Source: Stutzerimonas kunmingensis (GTDB taxonomy: Bacteria > Pseudomonadota > Gammaproteobacteria > Pseudomonadales > Pseudomonadaceae). Taken from it: DNA of 64,000 bases. The translations under genes and the position numbers were made by a program. Below are positions 40,949 through 49,971 of the stretch, piece after piece. Under the pieces are notes generated by a model. The model did no database searches and was not told where the DNA came from. It worked only from the letters and a program-made list of their open reading frames with translations. The stretch lies in contig NZ_CP090366.1 in NCBI RefSeq assembly GCF_021432085.1, positions 62,001 to 126,000 on the forward strand, in the 5' to 3' direction. Each line of letters begins with the position of its first letter. Position 1 is the stretch's first letter.

Positions 40949-41019
40949 CGAACACCTGAGCGACAGTATCCGCCGAACCCATCAGCGACTCGACAACAAC
41001 AATCACGAGGAGGCTGTAG

Positions 41020-41637
41020 ATGCACGACACTCCCCGCCCCCACGACCTGCTCTGGGGCATGCGTCCCGAGCAACTGCCGGCCGATGCGCCCGCCTGGGCG
41101 GTCGCTGTGCTCGCGGCTGGCCAGCCGGTGGTGGTGCGGCGTGCCGTCATCGCGCCTGGGCAGGTGGCGGTCGGGTTGCGCGGGGCGACGCGTGATCAAC
41201 GCCTGGCCGCGCTGATGCCGGTTGAGGAGATTGGTCATCGGCTGGCGCCGGAAGATCTGCTCGCTCGTCAGGCCAGTGAGGATCTGCCGGTGTTCCGCGT
41301 GCTGGCCGAGCTACGCCCGTTGCTCGATGCGCTGGGGTATGTATGGGGCGTCACCGGCTCGGCGGGCTTTCAGCTCGCCACCGGACTGCCGACGGCGCAT
41401 CCAGACAGCGATCTCGATCTGCTGCTCAGAACCGAGCATCCGCTGCCACGCAGCGAGGCGCGCCCGTTGCTGCAGCTGCTGGAACGCCGCGCCTGCCGCG
41501 TCGACCTGCAGCTGGAGACCCCGCTGGGCGGTGTGGCGCTCAGGGAATGGGCCGGTGACGGCGCGCGGGTGCTGGTCAAGACCGCGGATGGCCCCCGGCT
41601 GGTCGGCGATCCCTGGCAAGCGGGGCGTGCGGCATGA
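41020..41637 (+). CDS. mdcG: Phosphoribosyl-dephospho-CoA transferase
   Basis: MdcG (205 aa) attaches the phosphoribosyl-dephospho-CoA group to MdcC. The nucleotidyltransferase-like motif is GSAGFQLATGLPTAHPDSDL followed by DLLL, with Asp pairs for metal binding. It overlaps mdcH by 4 nt and follows an AGGAGG ribosome site. Confidence 0.95.
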   Translation: MHDTPRPHDLLWGMRPEQLPADAPAWAVAVLAAGQPVVVRRAVIAPGQVAVGLRGATRDQRLAALMPVEEIGHRLAPEDLLARQASEDLPVFRVLAELRPLLDALGYVWGVTGSAGFQLATGLPTAHPDSDLDLLLRTEHPLPRSEARPLLQLLERRACRVDLQLETPLGGVALREWAGDGARVLVKTADGPRLVGDPWQAGRAA

Positions 41638-42560
41638 GCAGCCTGTTCGCCTTTCCCGGCCAGGGCGCGCAGAAACCCGGCATGCTCCAGCGCCTGCCGC
41701 AGGAGCCCGAAGTGCACGAATGCCTGACGCAGGCCAGTGCGGTGCTGGGTGAGGATGCGCTGCTGCTTGATTCGGCCGACGCGTTGCAATCGACCCGTGC
41801 CGTGCAGCTTTGCCTGCTGATCGCCGGTGTCGCCGGAGCGCGGCTGCTGATGCGCGATGGCCAGCGGCCGGACTATGTCGCCGGGCTGTCCATCGGCGCC
41901 TATGCCGCGGCGGTGGTCGCCGGGGCGCTGGACTATCGCGATGCGGTGCGACTGGTTGCGCTGCGTGGCGAGCTGATGCAGCGGGCGTACCCGCACGGCT
42001 ACGGCATGACCGCCATCCTCGGCCTGTCGCTGGGCACTGTCGAGGGCCTGCTGACGGAGGCCGCGGAGCCCGCCTACCTGGCCAATATCAACGCCGACAA
42101 CCAGCTCGTCATCGCCGGCAGCGACGCCGCCATGGCCGCGGTCGCCGCCCGCGCCAAGGCCCTCGGCGCCTCCTGTGCGCGGCGCCTGGCGATGAGCGTG
42201 CCGTCGCATTGCGTGCTGCTCGAGCAGCCGGCGCGGCAGCTGGCCGAAGCCTTCGCCGCCGTCAGCCTGCGCGCTCCGCAAGTTCGCTATCTGAGCAGCT
42301 CGTCCGCACGCCCGATATTCGATATCGAGCGTCTGCGCGACGACCTGGCCTTCAACATGTGCCGCGTCGTCGACTGGCACGGCACCCTGCGCACCGCCTA
42401 CGAACGCGGCGTGCGTCTGCATATCGAACTGCCCCCGGGCTCGGTACTGACCGGCCTGGCACGACGGGTTTTCGAACAGGGTACGCTGGCCGCATTCGAC
42501 GGCGCCCGGCTCGACACACTGGACGCCTTGCTGCGTCAGGAGGGCAGCCAGAGCCGATAG
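41634..42560 (+). CDS. mdcH: Malonyl-S-ACP transacylase of malonate decarboxylase
   Basis: MdcH (308 aa) loads malonyl from malonyl-CoA onto the carrier protein to start the cycle. It is FabD-like: FAFPGQGAQKPGML at the N-terminus, nucleophile Ser86 in GLSIGAYAA, and the catalytic His in SVPSHCVLL. It is followed by 120 bases before madL. Confidence 0.95.
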   Translation: MSSLFAFPGQGAQKPGMLQRLPQEPEVHECLTQASAVLGEDALLLDSADALQSTRAVQLCLLIAGVAGARLLMRDGQRPDYVAGLSIGAYAAAVVAGALDYRDAVRLVALRGELMQRAYPHGYGMTAILGLSLGTVEGLLTEAAEPAYLANINADNQLVIAGSDAAMAAVAARAKALGASCARRLAMSVPSHCVLLEQPARQLAEAFAAVSLRAPQVRYLSSSSARPIFDIERLRDDLAFNMCRVVDWHGTLRTAYERGVRLHIELPPGSVLTGLARRVFEQGTLAAFDGARLDTLDALLRQEGSQSR

Positions 42561-42680
42561 ACCGCGTGCACATTCAGCGCGAGCAAGCCTTACTCGCGGC
42601 TGATCGATGGATAAAAACAACTACCTCGACAACACGCGCCAAGCCCTCTGCAGGCGGCGCAACCAAAAAGGACAAGAACA

Positions 42681-43103
42681 ATGATCATCTTTGGTGTGGC
42701 CTTCCTGGCCTTGTGTACCCTCACCGGCATTTTCGCCGGCGAGCTGCTGGGCAAGCTGCTGGGCGTACCGGCAAACGTCGGCGGCGTGGGTATCGCCATG
42801 GTGCTGCTGATCCTCATCGGCAGCTATCTGAAAAAACGCGGTCTGTTCAATCCGGAGTCCGAGCAGGGCATCAAGTTCTGGAGCGCCGTGTACATCCCCA
42901 TCGTGGTCGCCATGGCCGCGCAGCAGAACGTCTACGGCGCCCTGGCGGGCGGCCCGATGGCGATCCTCGCCGGCGTCGCTGCCGTCGCGCTGGCCTTCAT
43001 GCTGGTTCCGGTACTGGACCGGATTGGCCGAAAAAAGCTTGAGGCCGACCCGACACTGCCGGCTGAACCAGCCAAGCCGCTCACCAGTAGTGGACGGGGG
43101 TAA
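42681..43103 (+). CDS. madL: Malonate transporter subunit MadL
   Basis: MadL (140 aa) has four hydrophobic segments and forms the sodium-dependent malonate importer with MadM. The blocks LCTLTGIFAGELLGKLLGV and VGGVGIAMVLLILIG match the family; the C-terminal 30 residues are polar. Five bases separate it from madM. Confidence 0.95.
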   Translation: MIIFGVAFLALCTLTGIFAGELLGKLLGVPANVGGVGIAMVLLILIGSYLKKRGLFNPESEQGIKFWSAVYIPIVVAMAAQQNVYGALAGGPMAILAGVAAVALAFMLVPVLDRIGRKKLEADPTLPAEPAKPLTSSGRG

Positions 43104-43108
43104 CGGCC

Positions 43109-43873
43109 ATGTATGAATCGCTCATGAAAGTGATCACTGGCTACGGCCTGATCAGCGGCTTCGCCATCATCGGCGCGACCATGTGGATCTCCTACTGGCT
43201 GTCGGACAAGCTCACCAAGGGCCGCCTGCATGGCTCGGCGGTGGCCATCCTCATCGGCCTCTTGCTGTCGTACATCGGCGGCGTGGTAACCGGCGGACAG
43301 AAGGGCCTGGTGGATATCGCGCTGTTCTCCGGCATCGGCCTGCTTGGCGGCGCCATGCTGCGTGACTTTGCCATCGTCGCTACCGGCTTCGGCGTCAGTG
43401 TCGACGAGCTCAAGCGGGCCGGGATGGTCGGCGTGCTCGCGCTGTTCATCGGCGTGCTCGCCTCGTTCGTGGCGGGCGTGGCAGTTGCGTTTGCGTTCGG
43501 CTACACCGATGCGGTCAGCCTGACCACCATCGGCACGGGCGCTGTGACCTACATCGTCGGCCCGGTCACCGGCGCAGCGATCGGCGCCAGCTCGGAAGTG
43601 ATGGCGCTGTCCATCGCCGCGGGGCTGGTCAAGGCGATCGTGGTGATGGTCGCCACGCCCTTCGTCGCGCCTTACATCGGGCTGAACAACCCGCGCTCGG
43701 CGGTGATCTTCGGCGGCCTGATCGGCACCTCCAGCGGCGTGGCCGGCGGCCTGGCGGCCACCGATCCGAAGCTGGTTCCGTACGGCTGCCTGACCGCGGC
43801 GTTCTATACCGCACTGGGCTGCCTGCTTGGCCCGTCGCTGCTGTTCTTCGTCATGCGCGGGCTGCTTGGCTGA
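43109..43873 (+). CDS. madM: Malonate transporter subunit MadM
   Basis: MadM (254 aa) is the larger importer subunit, with about eight hydrophobic segments and the blocks ISYWLSDKLTKGRLHGSAVA, DFAIVATGFGVSVDELKRAG and GLIGTSSGVAGGLAATDPKL. It ends the malonate operon. A small hairpin (GACCGCT/AGCGGTC, 43872-43894) follows without a T-run, so termination there is doubtful. Confidence 0.95.
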   Translation: MYESLMKVITGYGLISGFAIIGATMWISYWLSDKLTKGRLHGSAVAILIGLLLSYIGGVVTGGQKGLVDIALFSGIGLLGGAMLRDFAIVATGFGVSVDELKRAGMVGVLALFIGVLASFVAGVAVAFAFGYTDAVSLTTIGTGAVTYIVGPVTGAAIGASSEVMALSIAAGLVKAIVVMVATPFVAPYIGLNNPRSAVIFGGLIGTSSGVAGGLAATDPKLVPYGCLTAAFYTALGCLLGPSLLFFVMRGLLG

Positions 43874-44072
43874 CCGCTGCGCTCATGAGCGGTCGGGCCC
43901 GATCCGGCCGCTCAAGGCAAGCCCCCTGTTCAGCGGAATGCTTCACGGGCGGCGAGAGCCTCCCGTCCGCGTCATCCGAATGTGGGGGTTACAGCGGTCG
44001 CGTTTTCTGGCAGGGTAGGCTTCGAATCGCGACAGAATGCCGCAACCGGCGCTGACACGAATCGATGTGATT

Positions 44073-44250
44073 GCGGGAGAGACTGCCGCATGGCAGCGCC
44101 GAAGGAGCAACCGCCCCGGAAACTCTCAGGCAAAAGGACCGCTATCACTGCTGACACTCTGAAGAGCCGCCCGGTTTTCGTCGCCGGGCGCACCGAAGGA
44201 GCAAGCGAGCCGTCACGCGCTCGTGAATCTCTCAGGTCCAGAACAGAGGG
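44073..44250 (+). promoter_or_regulatory. Tandem glycine riboswitch
   Basis: Two glycine aptamers follow each other. Aptamer 1 (44073-44143) has GCGGGAGAG, CGCCGAAGGAGCAA, CTCTCAGGCAAAAGGACCGC. Aptamer 2 (44157-44248) has CTCTGAAGAG, GCACCGAAGGAGCAAG, ATCTCTCAGGTCCAGAACAG, closed by P1 CTCTG/CAGAG. The following GCGCCC/GGGCGC hairpin may be part of the expression platform. The next gene starts 60 bases later. Such tandems usually switch genes on with glycine. Confidence 0.93.
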
Positions 44251-44310
44251 GGCGCCCGCCGCGCGTTGGGCGCACGGGCTATGACCCCCTGACGTTCTGG
44301 AGCGACAACA

Positions 44311-45570
44311 ATGAAAACAATCGCAGTCATCGGTGGCGGTATCACCGGCGTCACCACCGCCTATGCCCTGGCCAAGCGCGGCTTCTCGGTCACCCTGCTG
44401 GAAAAGCACCGCTACGCGGCGATGGAAACCTCGTTCGCCAACGGCGGCCAGCTATCGGCCTCCAATGCCGAGGTCTGGAACCACTGGTCGACCATCGTCA
44501 AGGGCCTCAAGTGGATGCTCAAGAGCGATGCGCCGCTGCTGGTCAATCCCAAGCCCAGCTGGCACAAGCTCTCCTGGTTCGCCGAGTTCATCGGCTCGAT
44601 CCCAAATTACCGGCAGAACACCATCGAAACCGCACGCCTGGCCATCGCCGCGCGCGAGCACCTGTTCGCCTGGGCAGAAGCCGAAGGCATCGACTTCGAC
44701 CTGAAGAAGAAGGGCATCCTGCACATCTACCGTGACAAGGCCGGTTTCGAGCATGCCGGGCTGGTCTCGCGCCTGCTTGCCGAAGGCGGCCTGCCGCGGC
44801 GCAGCGTGACGCCGGAAGAGATGCGCGCCATCGAACCGACCCTGGCCGGCACCTACTACGGCGGCTATTTCACCGAGTGCGATTCCACCGGAGACATCCA
44901 CAAGTTCACCCATGGCCTGGCCACGGCGATCGAGCGGCTCGGCGTGCGCTGCCTGTATGGCGAGGACGTGCAGGCGGTGGCCACTGACGGCAAGCGCGCT
45001 ACCGTGACGCTGGGCGGCGTTGCCGGTGGCGAGCGGCTGGAGTTCGACGGCCTGGTGATCTGCGCCGGCACCGCCAGCCGTGATCTCGCCGCGCAGCTCG
45101 GCGACCGGGTGAACATCTATCCGGTCAAGGGCTACTCGATCACGGTCAACCTGGCCGACGAAGTCAGCCGTGCCTCGGCACCCATCGTCAGCCTGCTCGA
45201 CGATGAAACCAAGCTGGTCAGCAGCCGCCTCGGCGACGACCGCTTCCGCGTCGCCGGCACCGCCGAGTTCAACGGCTACAACCGCGACATCCGTGCCGAT
45301 CGCATCCGCCCGCTGGTGGACTGGGTCAACCAGTGCTTCCCCGGTGTGAACACCCGCAGCGTAGTGCCCTGGGCCGGCCTGCGGCCGATGATGCCGAACA
45401 TGATGCCCAAGGTCGGCCGTGGCAGTTCGCCCTGCGTGTTCTACAACACCGGCCACGGGCACCTGGGCTGGACGCTGAGCGCGATCACCGCGGACATGGT
45501 CGGTGACGTGGTGGCGCAAAGCCTGGGCCGGCCGGCTCCGGTCGCGTCCGGGCAAACAGCCGTCGCATAA
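44311..45570 (+). CDS. DadA-type FAD amino acid dehydrogenase
   Basis: The 419-aa flavoprotein belongs to the D-amino acid dehydrogenase small-subunit (DAO/DadA) family. The FAD motif GGGITG is at 8-13, followed by LLEKHRYAAMETSFANGGQL; the C-terminal block is WAGLRPMMPNMMPKVG then NTGHGHLGWTLS. It would oxidise a D-amino acid or glycine and pass electrons to the respiratory chain. The glycine riboswitch before it makes glycine or a glycine-derived compound a likely signal and perhaps substrate. The pathway is not otherwise represented nearby. Confidence 0.9.
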   Translation: MKTIAVIGGGITGVTTAYALAKRGFSVTLLEKHRYAAMETSFANGGQLSASNAEVWNHWSTIVKGLKWMLKSDAPLLVNPKPSWHKLSWFAEFIGSIPNYRQNTIETARLAIAAREHLFAWAEAEGIDFDLKKKGILHIYRDKAGFEHAGLVSRLLAEGGLPRRSVTPEEMRAIEPTLAGTYYGGYFTECDSTGDIHKFTHGLATAIERLGVRCLYGEDVQAVATDGKRATVTLGGVAGGERLEFDGLVICAGTASRDLAAQLGDRVNIYPVKGYSITVNLADEVSRASAPIVSLLDDETKLVSSRLGDDRFRVAGTAEFNGYNRDIRADRIRPLVDWVNQCFPGVNTRSVVPWAGLRPMMPNMMPKVGRGSSPCVFYNTGHGHLGWTLSAITADMVGDVVAQSLGRPAPVASGQTAVA

Positions 45571-45694
45571 CGCAGTCGGCCGTAGGGTGGAACACGGCAA
45601 AGCCTCTTCCACCACTGCTGCGACGATCATCCCAGCCCGTCTGGCCATATGCCGACGCGTGGAAAGCCGCTGCGCGGATTTTCCCTGCACCGCT

Positions 45695-46612
45695 TCAGCT
45701 CGGATGTTTCAAGCTGTACATCCGGCATTCGGCGAGCAGCGCCAGCAGGTTGGGGTCGCGTTCCTTGGCCTTGAGGAACACCACGCCGATATGCTGCTGC
45801 AGGTGATAACGCGCCTGTAGTGGGATCAGCCGCACCCGCGATTCGTAGACCATTCCCACGCGCCCCGGCAACAGCGCATAGCCGACCCCGGAATTGACCA
45901 TGCTGAGCAGGGTGAAGATGTCGTTCACCTGCATCGCCACCTTCGGCTCGAAGCCCGCCAGCTGGAACACCCGGTTGCCGTCCTGGTGGGTGGCGAAGCC
46001 CTGCGACAGGGTGATGAAGGTGGCGTCGCGCAGGTCGCTGAGGTCCACCTCGCTCTGATTGGCGAAGGGCGAGTCGGCTGGCGCGGCGAGGAAGATGTCG
46101 TCGGAAAACAGCTGCACCTGGGCACAGTCCGGGTCGGCCACGCTTTCGTTGAGCGACACCAGAATGGCGTCCAGCTCCATGTTCTTCAGCTTGTAGAGCA
46201 GGTCGACGTTGGAGCCCAGGATCAGGTCGATGTTGAGTTCGCTGCGGCGCAGTTTCAGACCCATGATCAGCTGCGGCACGGTCTTCACCGTCAGCGAATA
46301 CAGCGCGCCGAGCTTGAAGCGCTCGGCCGAGAAACCGGCTGCCTCTCGGGTCTGGCGCACCGTCTCGAGCACGTCCTTGACCAGCTGCTGGGCGCGCTCT
46401 TCCAGCACATAGGCGCTTTCCAGCGGGATCAGGTTGCGCCCCTCGTGCTTGAACAGCGGGCAGCGCAGCGCGCTTTCCAGGGAGTGGATGGCGCGGTGCA
46501 CGCTGACGTTGCTGGTGTTCAGCTCCACCGCGGCCTTGCCCAGATTGCCGCTGCGCATGAAGGCCAGAAACACTTCCAGCTTCTTCAGGGTCAGTTCTTC
46601 GTCGATCTGCAT
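45695..46612 (-). CDS. mdcR: LysR-type regulator, probable malonate regulator
   Basis: The 305-aa protein has the N-terminal helix-turn-helix ELTLKKLEVFLAFMRSGNLG with LNTSNVSVHRAIHSLES, which is the form seen in MdcR regulators of malonate decarboxylase operons, and a LysR substrate domain. It is encoded on the opposite strand from mdc, separated by the riboswitch-controlled oxidoreductase. The assignment relies on N-terminal phrasing and location; regulation of the oxidoreductase is an alternative. The 124-base gap on its 3' side holds a degenerate GTAGGGTGGAA element. Confidence 0.75.
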   Translation of the reverse strand: MQIDEELTLKKLEVFLAFMRSGNLGKAAVELNTSNVSVHRAIHSLESALRCPLFKHEGRNLIPLESAYVLEERAQQLVKDVLETVRQTREAAGFSAERFKLGALYSLTVKTVPQLIMGLKLRRSELNIDLILGSNVDLLYKLKNMELDAILVSLNESVADPDCAQVQLFSDDIFLAAPADSPFANQSEVDLSDLRDATFITLSQGFATHQDGNRVFQLAGFEPKVAMQVNDIFTLLSMVNSGVGYALLPGRVGMVYESRVRLIPLQARYHLQQHIGVVFLKAKERDPNLLALLAECRMYSLKHPS

Positions 46613-46670
46613 GGCTTCGGCTCCGCGGGCGGGTCGACGATTATGCCGGACGAGGGCGCACTGCGGCGCC

Positions 46671-47312
46671 TCACCAGCGCAGCAGGCGCGGCCCGAGGAG
46701 TGTACCGAGCACGCCGGGCAGCAAGATGCCGAGCAGGTACCAGAGCGCCCAGAACGGCACCGCCATCTCCGGGCAGTGCAGGCTGTAGGCGAGGGCCGCG
46801 ATGCTACCGGCGAGCAGGCCGGCAGCGCCGCCGGCCAGGCGCGGGCGCGTCGGCGCCAGCCCGCGCAACGCCAAGAACGCGGCGATGAAGGCGGGGATCG
46901 ACAGCAGCGCGATGTTCGCCAGGCACTCGCGCCAGGTGTTGCCGAGCAGCAGCGGCACGCGCGCGTCGGCCGGGGCGGTAATCAGAATCACCAGTGCGGC
47001 GACCCAGACGATCACTACCGGCGCCGCCAGCAGCAGCCAGCTGCGATCTACCCGCGTGCCGGGGCGGGCCATGCGCGTGGTCAGCAACAGCGCACCGAAG
47101 AGCAGGGTCGCCGGCAGTGCCAGCTTGGCCCAGAACAGTGGTGTCCCGGCGATGGTCGCCAGGTCGGCGCGAATGCCGTACGCGGTCACGATCAGCAACA
47201 GCGCGCCGGCCAGGCCGCACAGCAGTGCCATGGCGAAGCGCTTGGCGACGACGTGCCGGTCCACCGGCGCAACCTCGCTGGCGAGCAGGGCAATCAAATC
47301 ATCGGTTTTCAT
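46671..47312 (-). CDS. nrsF: NrsF-family (DUF1109) anti-sigma factor
   Basis: The 213-aa membrane protein has about six hydrophobic segments and the DUF1109 start [20 protein letters not shown]. NrsF proteins hold sigma-F-type factors at the membrane and release them under metal or oxidative stress. The cysteines in SLHCPEMAVPFW and LLCGLAG-like helices are possible sensing residues. It overlaps the sigma-factor gene by 4 nt. Confidence 0.9.
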   Translation of the reverse strand: MKTDDLIALLASEVAPVDRHVVAKRFAMALLCGLAGALLLIVTAYGIRADLATIAGTPLFWAKLALPATLLFGALLLTTRMARPGTRVDRSWLLLAAPVVIVWVAALVILITAPADARVPLLLGNTWRECLANIALLSIPAFIAAFLALRGLAPTRPRLAGGAAGLLAGSIAALAYSLHCPEMAVPFWALWYLLGILLPGVLGTLLGPRLLRW

Positions 47313-47878
47313 GCGCCACCTCGAATCTTCGCCGCCAGGGCCTTGAGCCCGCGATGGATGCCGACCTTGATCGCCGAGCTGGAAAGCCCGGTCAGACGCG
47401 CCGTTTCTTCCACCGAGCGGCCCTCCAGTTTGACGTGAACGATGGGTAGTCGCTGGCGTGGCGGCAGCTGCTGGAGCAGCTTGCCCAGGTCGCGTCGGGC
47501 CTCGGCCTGCGCGTTGTCCTGTACGGCGAGCAGCTCGTCGGCCTCGTCCAGCCAGTCCGTCTGCGCGGCCTGACGGCCACGGGTGCGGTAGTGGTCGGCC
47601 AGCTTGTAGCGACAGATCGCCTGCACCCAGACCGTCAGCGGCTGCTCAGCGCGATAGGTCTGCCGCGCATTGTGCACCGCCAGCAGTACTTCCTGCAGGA
47701 CGTCTTCCAGCTCGCTCGACTGCGGCAGGCGGCGGCGCAGAAAACCGCGCAGATGGCCGCCGAGCTGGTCGAGAAATGCCCGGTAGGCCCTCGCATCGCC
47801 ATCGAGCCCGCGCAGCAGCAACGCGCGCAGCTCGCTCTCGCGGGTCTGGAGTGTCTCCTGAGAGGTAGTTCGTTCCAT
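47309..47878 (-). CDS. sigF: ECF sigma factor (SigF-type)
   Basis: The 189-aa protein has sigma region 2 ([20 protein letters not shown]) and region 4 ([20 protein letters not shown] then [20 protein letters not shown]). Linkage to NrsF assigns it to the SigF group. An autoregulatory promoter overlaps its annotated 5' end: the -10 element covers the end of codon 2 and codon 3, so the true start may be downstream or the message may be leaderless. Region 2 lies well inside either choice. Confidence 0.9.
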   Translation of the reverse strand: MERTTSQETLQTRESELRALLLRGLDGDARAYRAFLDQLGGHLRGFLRRRLPQSSELEDVLQEVLLAVHNARQTYRAEQPLTVWVQAICRYKLADHYRTRGRQAAQTDWLDEADELLAVQDNAQAEARRDLGKLLQQLPPRQRLPIVHVKLEGRSVEETARLTGLSSSAIKVGIHRGLKALAAKIRGGA

Positions 47879-47895
47879 CGGCTGCTCTGGTTACA
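47869..47895 (-). promoter_or_regulatory. SigF-type promoter for sigF-nrsF
   Basis: On the minus strand TGTAACC (47895-47889) and CGAA (47872-47869) are separated by exactly 16 bases. This is identical in form to the promoter of the divergent bufferin operon, and to the GTAACC-N16-CGAA consensus recalled for Caulobacter SigF. The -10 lies inside the annotated sigF reading frame. Confidence 0.7.
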
Positions 47896-47981
47896 GGTGG
47901 AACCGCGAAATGTCCGCCGCCCGTCGGGCAGGGTCACGGTAGGGGCGCCGCGGGGAAATCTCAAAATAATTTTTTGCTGAC

Positions 47982-48008
47982 TGTAACCACCACGACTGAC
48001 GCAGCGAA
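47982..48008 (+). promoter_or_regulatory. SigF-type promoter for the bufferin operon
   Basis: TGTAACC (47982-47988), 16 bases, CGAA (48005-48008). The predicted transcript would start near 48015, giving a leader of about 55 bases before the bufA start at 48070. An AT-rich stretch (AAAATAATTTTTTG) lies just upstream. Confidence 0.8.
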
Positions 48009-48069
48009 TTACCTCACGAGCCATCTGCAGATTCGCCGATGGCCACTCAACGATTGCGGAGAATCCAAC

Positions 48070-48342
48070 ATGAAGGCTCTCAACCTTGCGGCTGCCGCCA
48101 TTGCCCTGGCTTCGATCGCCGCGGGCGCGCAGGCAGGCGAAAACGACAAAGGCGACATGGAGAAATGCTACGGCGTCGCGCTGGCCGGGCAGAACGATTG
48201 CAAGGCCGGTGCCGGCACCAGCTGCGCCGGCAGTTCCAAGCGCGATTACCAGGGCAACGCCTGGAAACTGGTGCCCGCCGGCACCTGCACCTCGATCGAG
48301 ACGCCCAAGGGGATGGGCTCGCTGACGCCGGTCGAGCGCTGA
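48070..48342 (+). CDS. bufA: Bufferin precursor peptide (DUF2282)
   Basis: The 90-aa precursor has a signal peptide ([20 protein letters not shown] then QAGEN) and four core cysteines at 33, 44, 52 and 73, in [20 protein letters not shown] and PAGTC. This is the DUF2282 pattern of BufA1-type bufferins, exported peptides in which cysteines are oxidatively modified and then bind copper. The modifying enzyme and partner follow in order. Modification and metal specificity are inferred from the family. Confidence 0.88.
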   Translation: MKALNLAAAAIALASIAAGAQAGENDKGDMEKCYGVALAGQNDCKAGAGTSCAGSSKRDYQGNAWKLVPAGTCTSIETPKGMGSLTPVER

Positions 48343-48358
48343 GCGTAGCGTGCCGGCC

Positions 48359-49186
48359 ATGCAGATTCTCGGAGCCGGACTAGGGCTAAAACCCGAGCAT
48401 TACACGGACGCCTGCGCCTGCGTGTCGGACGGGCTGTGGTTCGAGGTCCATCCGGAAAACTACATGGTCGGCGGTGGCCCGCGGCTCGACTGGCTGGAGG
48501 CAGTGGGCGCGCGGCACCCGCTGTCGCTGCACGGTGTGTCGCTGTCGCTGGCTGCCGACTGTGCGCCGGACGAGACGCACCTGCAGCGACTCAAGGCGCT
48601 GGCCGAGCGTGTGCGGCCGGCGCTGATCTCCGAACACCTGGCCTGGTCGAGCTGGCGCGGCAACTACCATCCCGACCTGCTGCCATTTCCGCGGACAACC
48701 GCGGCATTGAGGCGAATCGCGGCAAACATCGAGCGCACCCAGGAGATGCTTGGGCAGCGCATCGCCATCGAGAATCCCAGCCATTACCTGCGCTTCGAGC
48801 AACATGAGTGGGACGAGATCGACTTTCTCGTCGAGCTCAGCCAGCGCACCGGCTGCGGCCTGCTGCTGGACGTCAACAACGTGCAGGTCAGCGCACACAA
48901 CCTGGGTTTCGATGCCGACGCCTACCTGCGGCGTTTTCCCGCCGCGCCAATCATGGAGGTCCACCTGGCCGGGCACAGCCAGGATGACGCATCCTCGCTG
49001 CTGATCGACTCCCACGATGCACCGGTGGACGCGGCGGTCTGGGCGCTCTATCGGCACCTGATCGAGCGTATCGGCCCGCGCCCGACGCTGATCGAGCGCG
49101 ACGACAAGCTGCCGGCCTTCGAGACGCTGCTGGCCGAGCGCACCCGCGCCCAGCGGGTGCTCGATGAAGTGAGGGCCTGGCAATGA
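48359..49186 (+). CDS. bufB: DUF692/MNIO iron oxygenase, bufferin maturase
   Basis: The 275-aa enzyme belongs to the multinuclear non-heme iron oxygenases (DUF692). Metal-ligand blocks are [45 protein letters not shown] and TLIERDD. It should modify the cysteines of the precursor in the cytoplasm before export. The ATG at 48359 is preferred over an in-frame GTG at 48350. It overlaps the partner gene by 4 nt. Confidence 0.92.
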   Translation: MQILGAGLGLKPEHYTDACACVSDGLWFEVHPENYMVGGGPRLDWLEAVGARHPLSLHGVSLSLAADCAPDETHLQRLKALAERVRPALISEHLAWSSWRGNYHPDLLPFPRTTAALRRIAANIERTQEMLGQRIAIENPSHYLRFEQHEWDEIDFLVELSQRTGCGLLLDVNNVQVSAHNLGFDADAYLRRFPAAPIMEVHLAGHSQDDASSLLIDSHDAPVDAAVWALYRHLIERIGPRPTLIERDDKLPAFETLLAERTRAQRVLDEVRAWQ

Positions 49187-49971
49187 ATGGCTCGCTGGCG
49201 GCATTTCAGGACGCCTTCGTCGCGGCGCTGTCAGGCGCGCCAGCTAGTGCGGGGGGCGAGGTCGCTGCGCTGGTCGGGCAGCCGGGTTTCGCGGTCTACC
49301 GCAATACGCTGGCCAAGGGCTGTGTCGATGCGCTGCGCGCCAGTTTCCCTGCCGTCGAACGACTGGTGGGGGAGGAGTGGTTTGCCGCCGTCGCGACGCT
49401 GTACGCGCGCGAGATGCCACCGCGCAGTGGCCCGTTGCTTGAGTACGGTGAGGATTTTCCGGCCTTCCTGCAGGATTTCGAAGCGGCGCGCGCGCTTCCC
49501 TATCTGACTGGCGTCGCGCAGCTGGACCTGCTCTGGCTCGAGGTTTTCAGCGCCGTGGAACAACCGGTCCTTGCGCTCGCAGCCTTGGCGGCACAAAGCC
49601 CGGAGCAGCTTGCCCGGCAGACCCTTATTCCGCGCGCTGCGCTGCGCTGGCGGTGGTTCGCTGAGCTACCGGTGTACAGCATCTGGAGCTGCACCCGCGA
49701 GCAGCGCGAGGTGTCGCCGATGCTGGTCTGGCAGGGTGAAGGGGCGCTGCTGAGCCGAAGCGCCGGCCGCATCGGCTGCCAGCCACTCGAGCGCGGCGGC
49801 TGCGTATTTCTCGATGCCTGTGCCGCTGGCCGGTCGCTGGAGCAGGCCTCGGAACTGGCGCTAGCGGCCCAGCCGCAACTCGACTTCAACGACCTGCTCG
49901 GCCGACTGCTGGCGGCGGGCGCGTTCGCCGCGCTGATGCCGACAACGCAATCCACATTGAGGAAACCGTGA
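49183..49971 (+). CDS. bufC: DUF2063 partner protein of the MNIO enzyme
   Basis: The 262-aa protein has the N-terminal DUF2063 domain ([45 protein letters not shown]), the usual partner that recognises or presents the precursor to the MNIO enzyme. The C-terminal half (from about residue 155) is less conserved. Its stop shares one base with the DoxX start. Confidence 0.9.
   Translation: MNGSLAAFQDAFVAALSGAPASAGGEVAALVGQPGFAVYRNTLAKGCVDALRASFPAVERLVGEEWFAAVATLYAREMPPRSGPLLEYGEDFPAFLQDFEAARALPYLTGVAQLDLLWLEVFSAVEQPVLALAALAAQSPEQLARQTLIPRAALRWRWFAELPVYSIWSCTREQREVSPMLVWQGEGALLSRSAGRIGCQPLERGGCVFLDACAAGRSLEQASELALAAQPQLDFNDLLGRLLAAGAFAALMPTTQSTLRKP

Noticed and set aside
43872..43894. Terminator after madM
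   Set aside because: The hairpin is short and lacks a T-run, so it was noted in the madM entry but not called.
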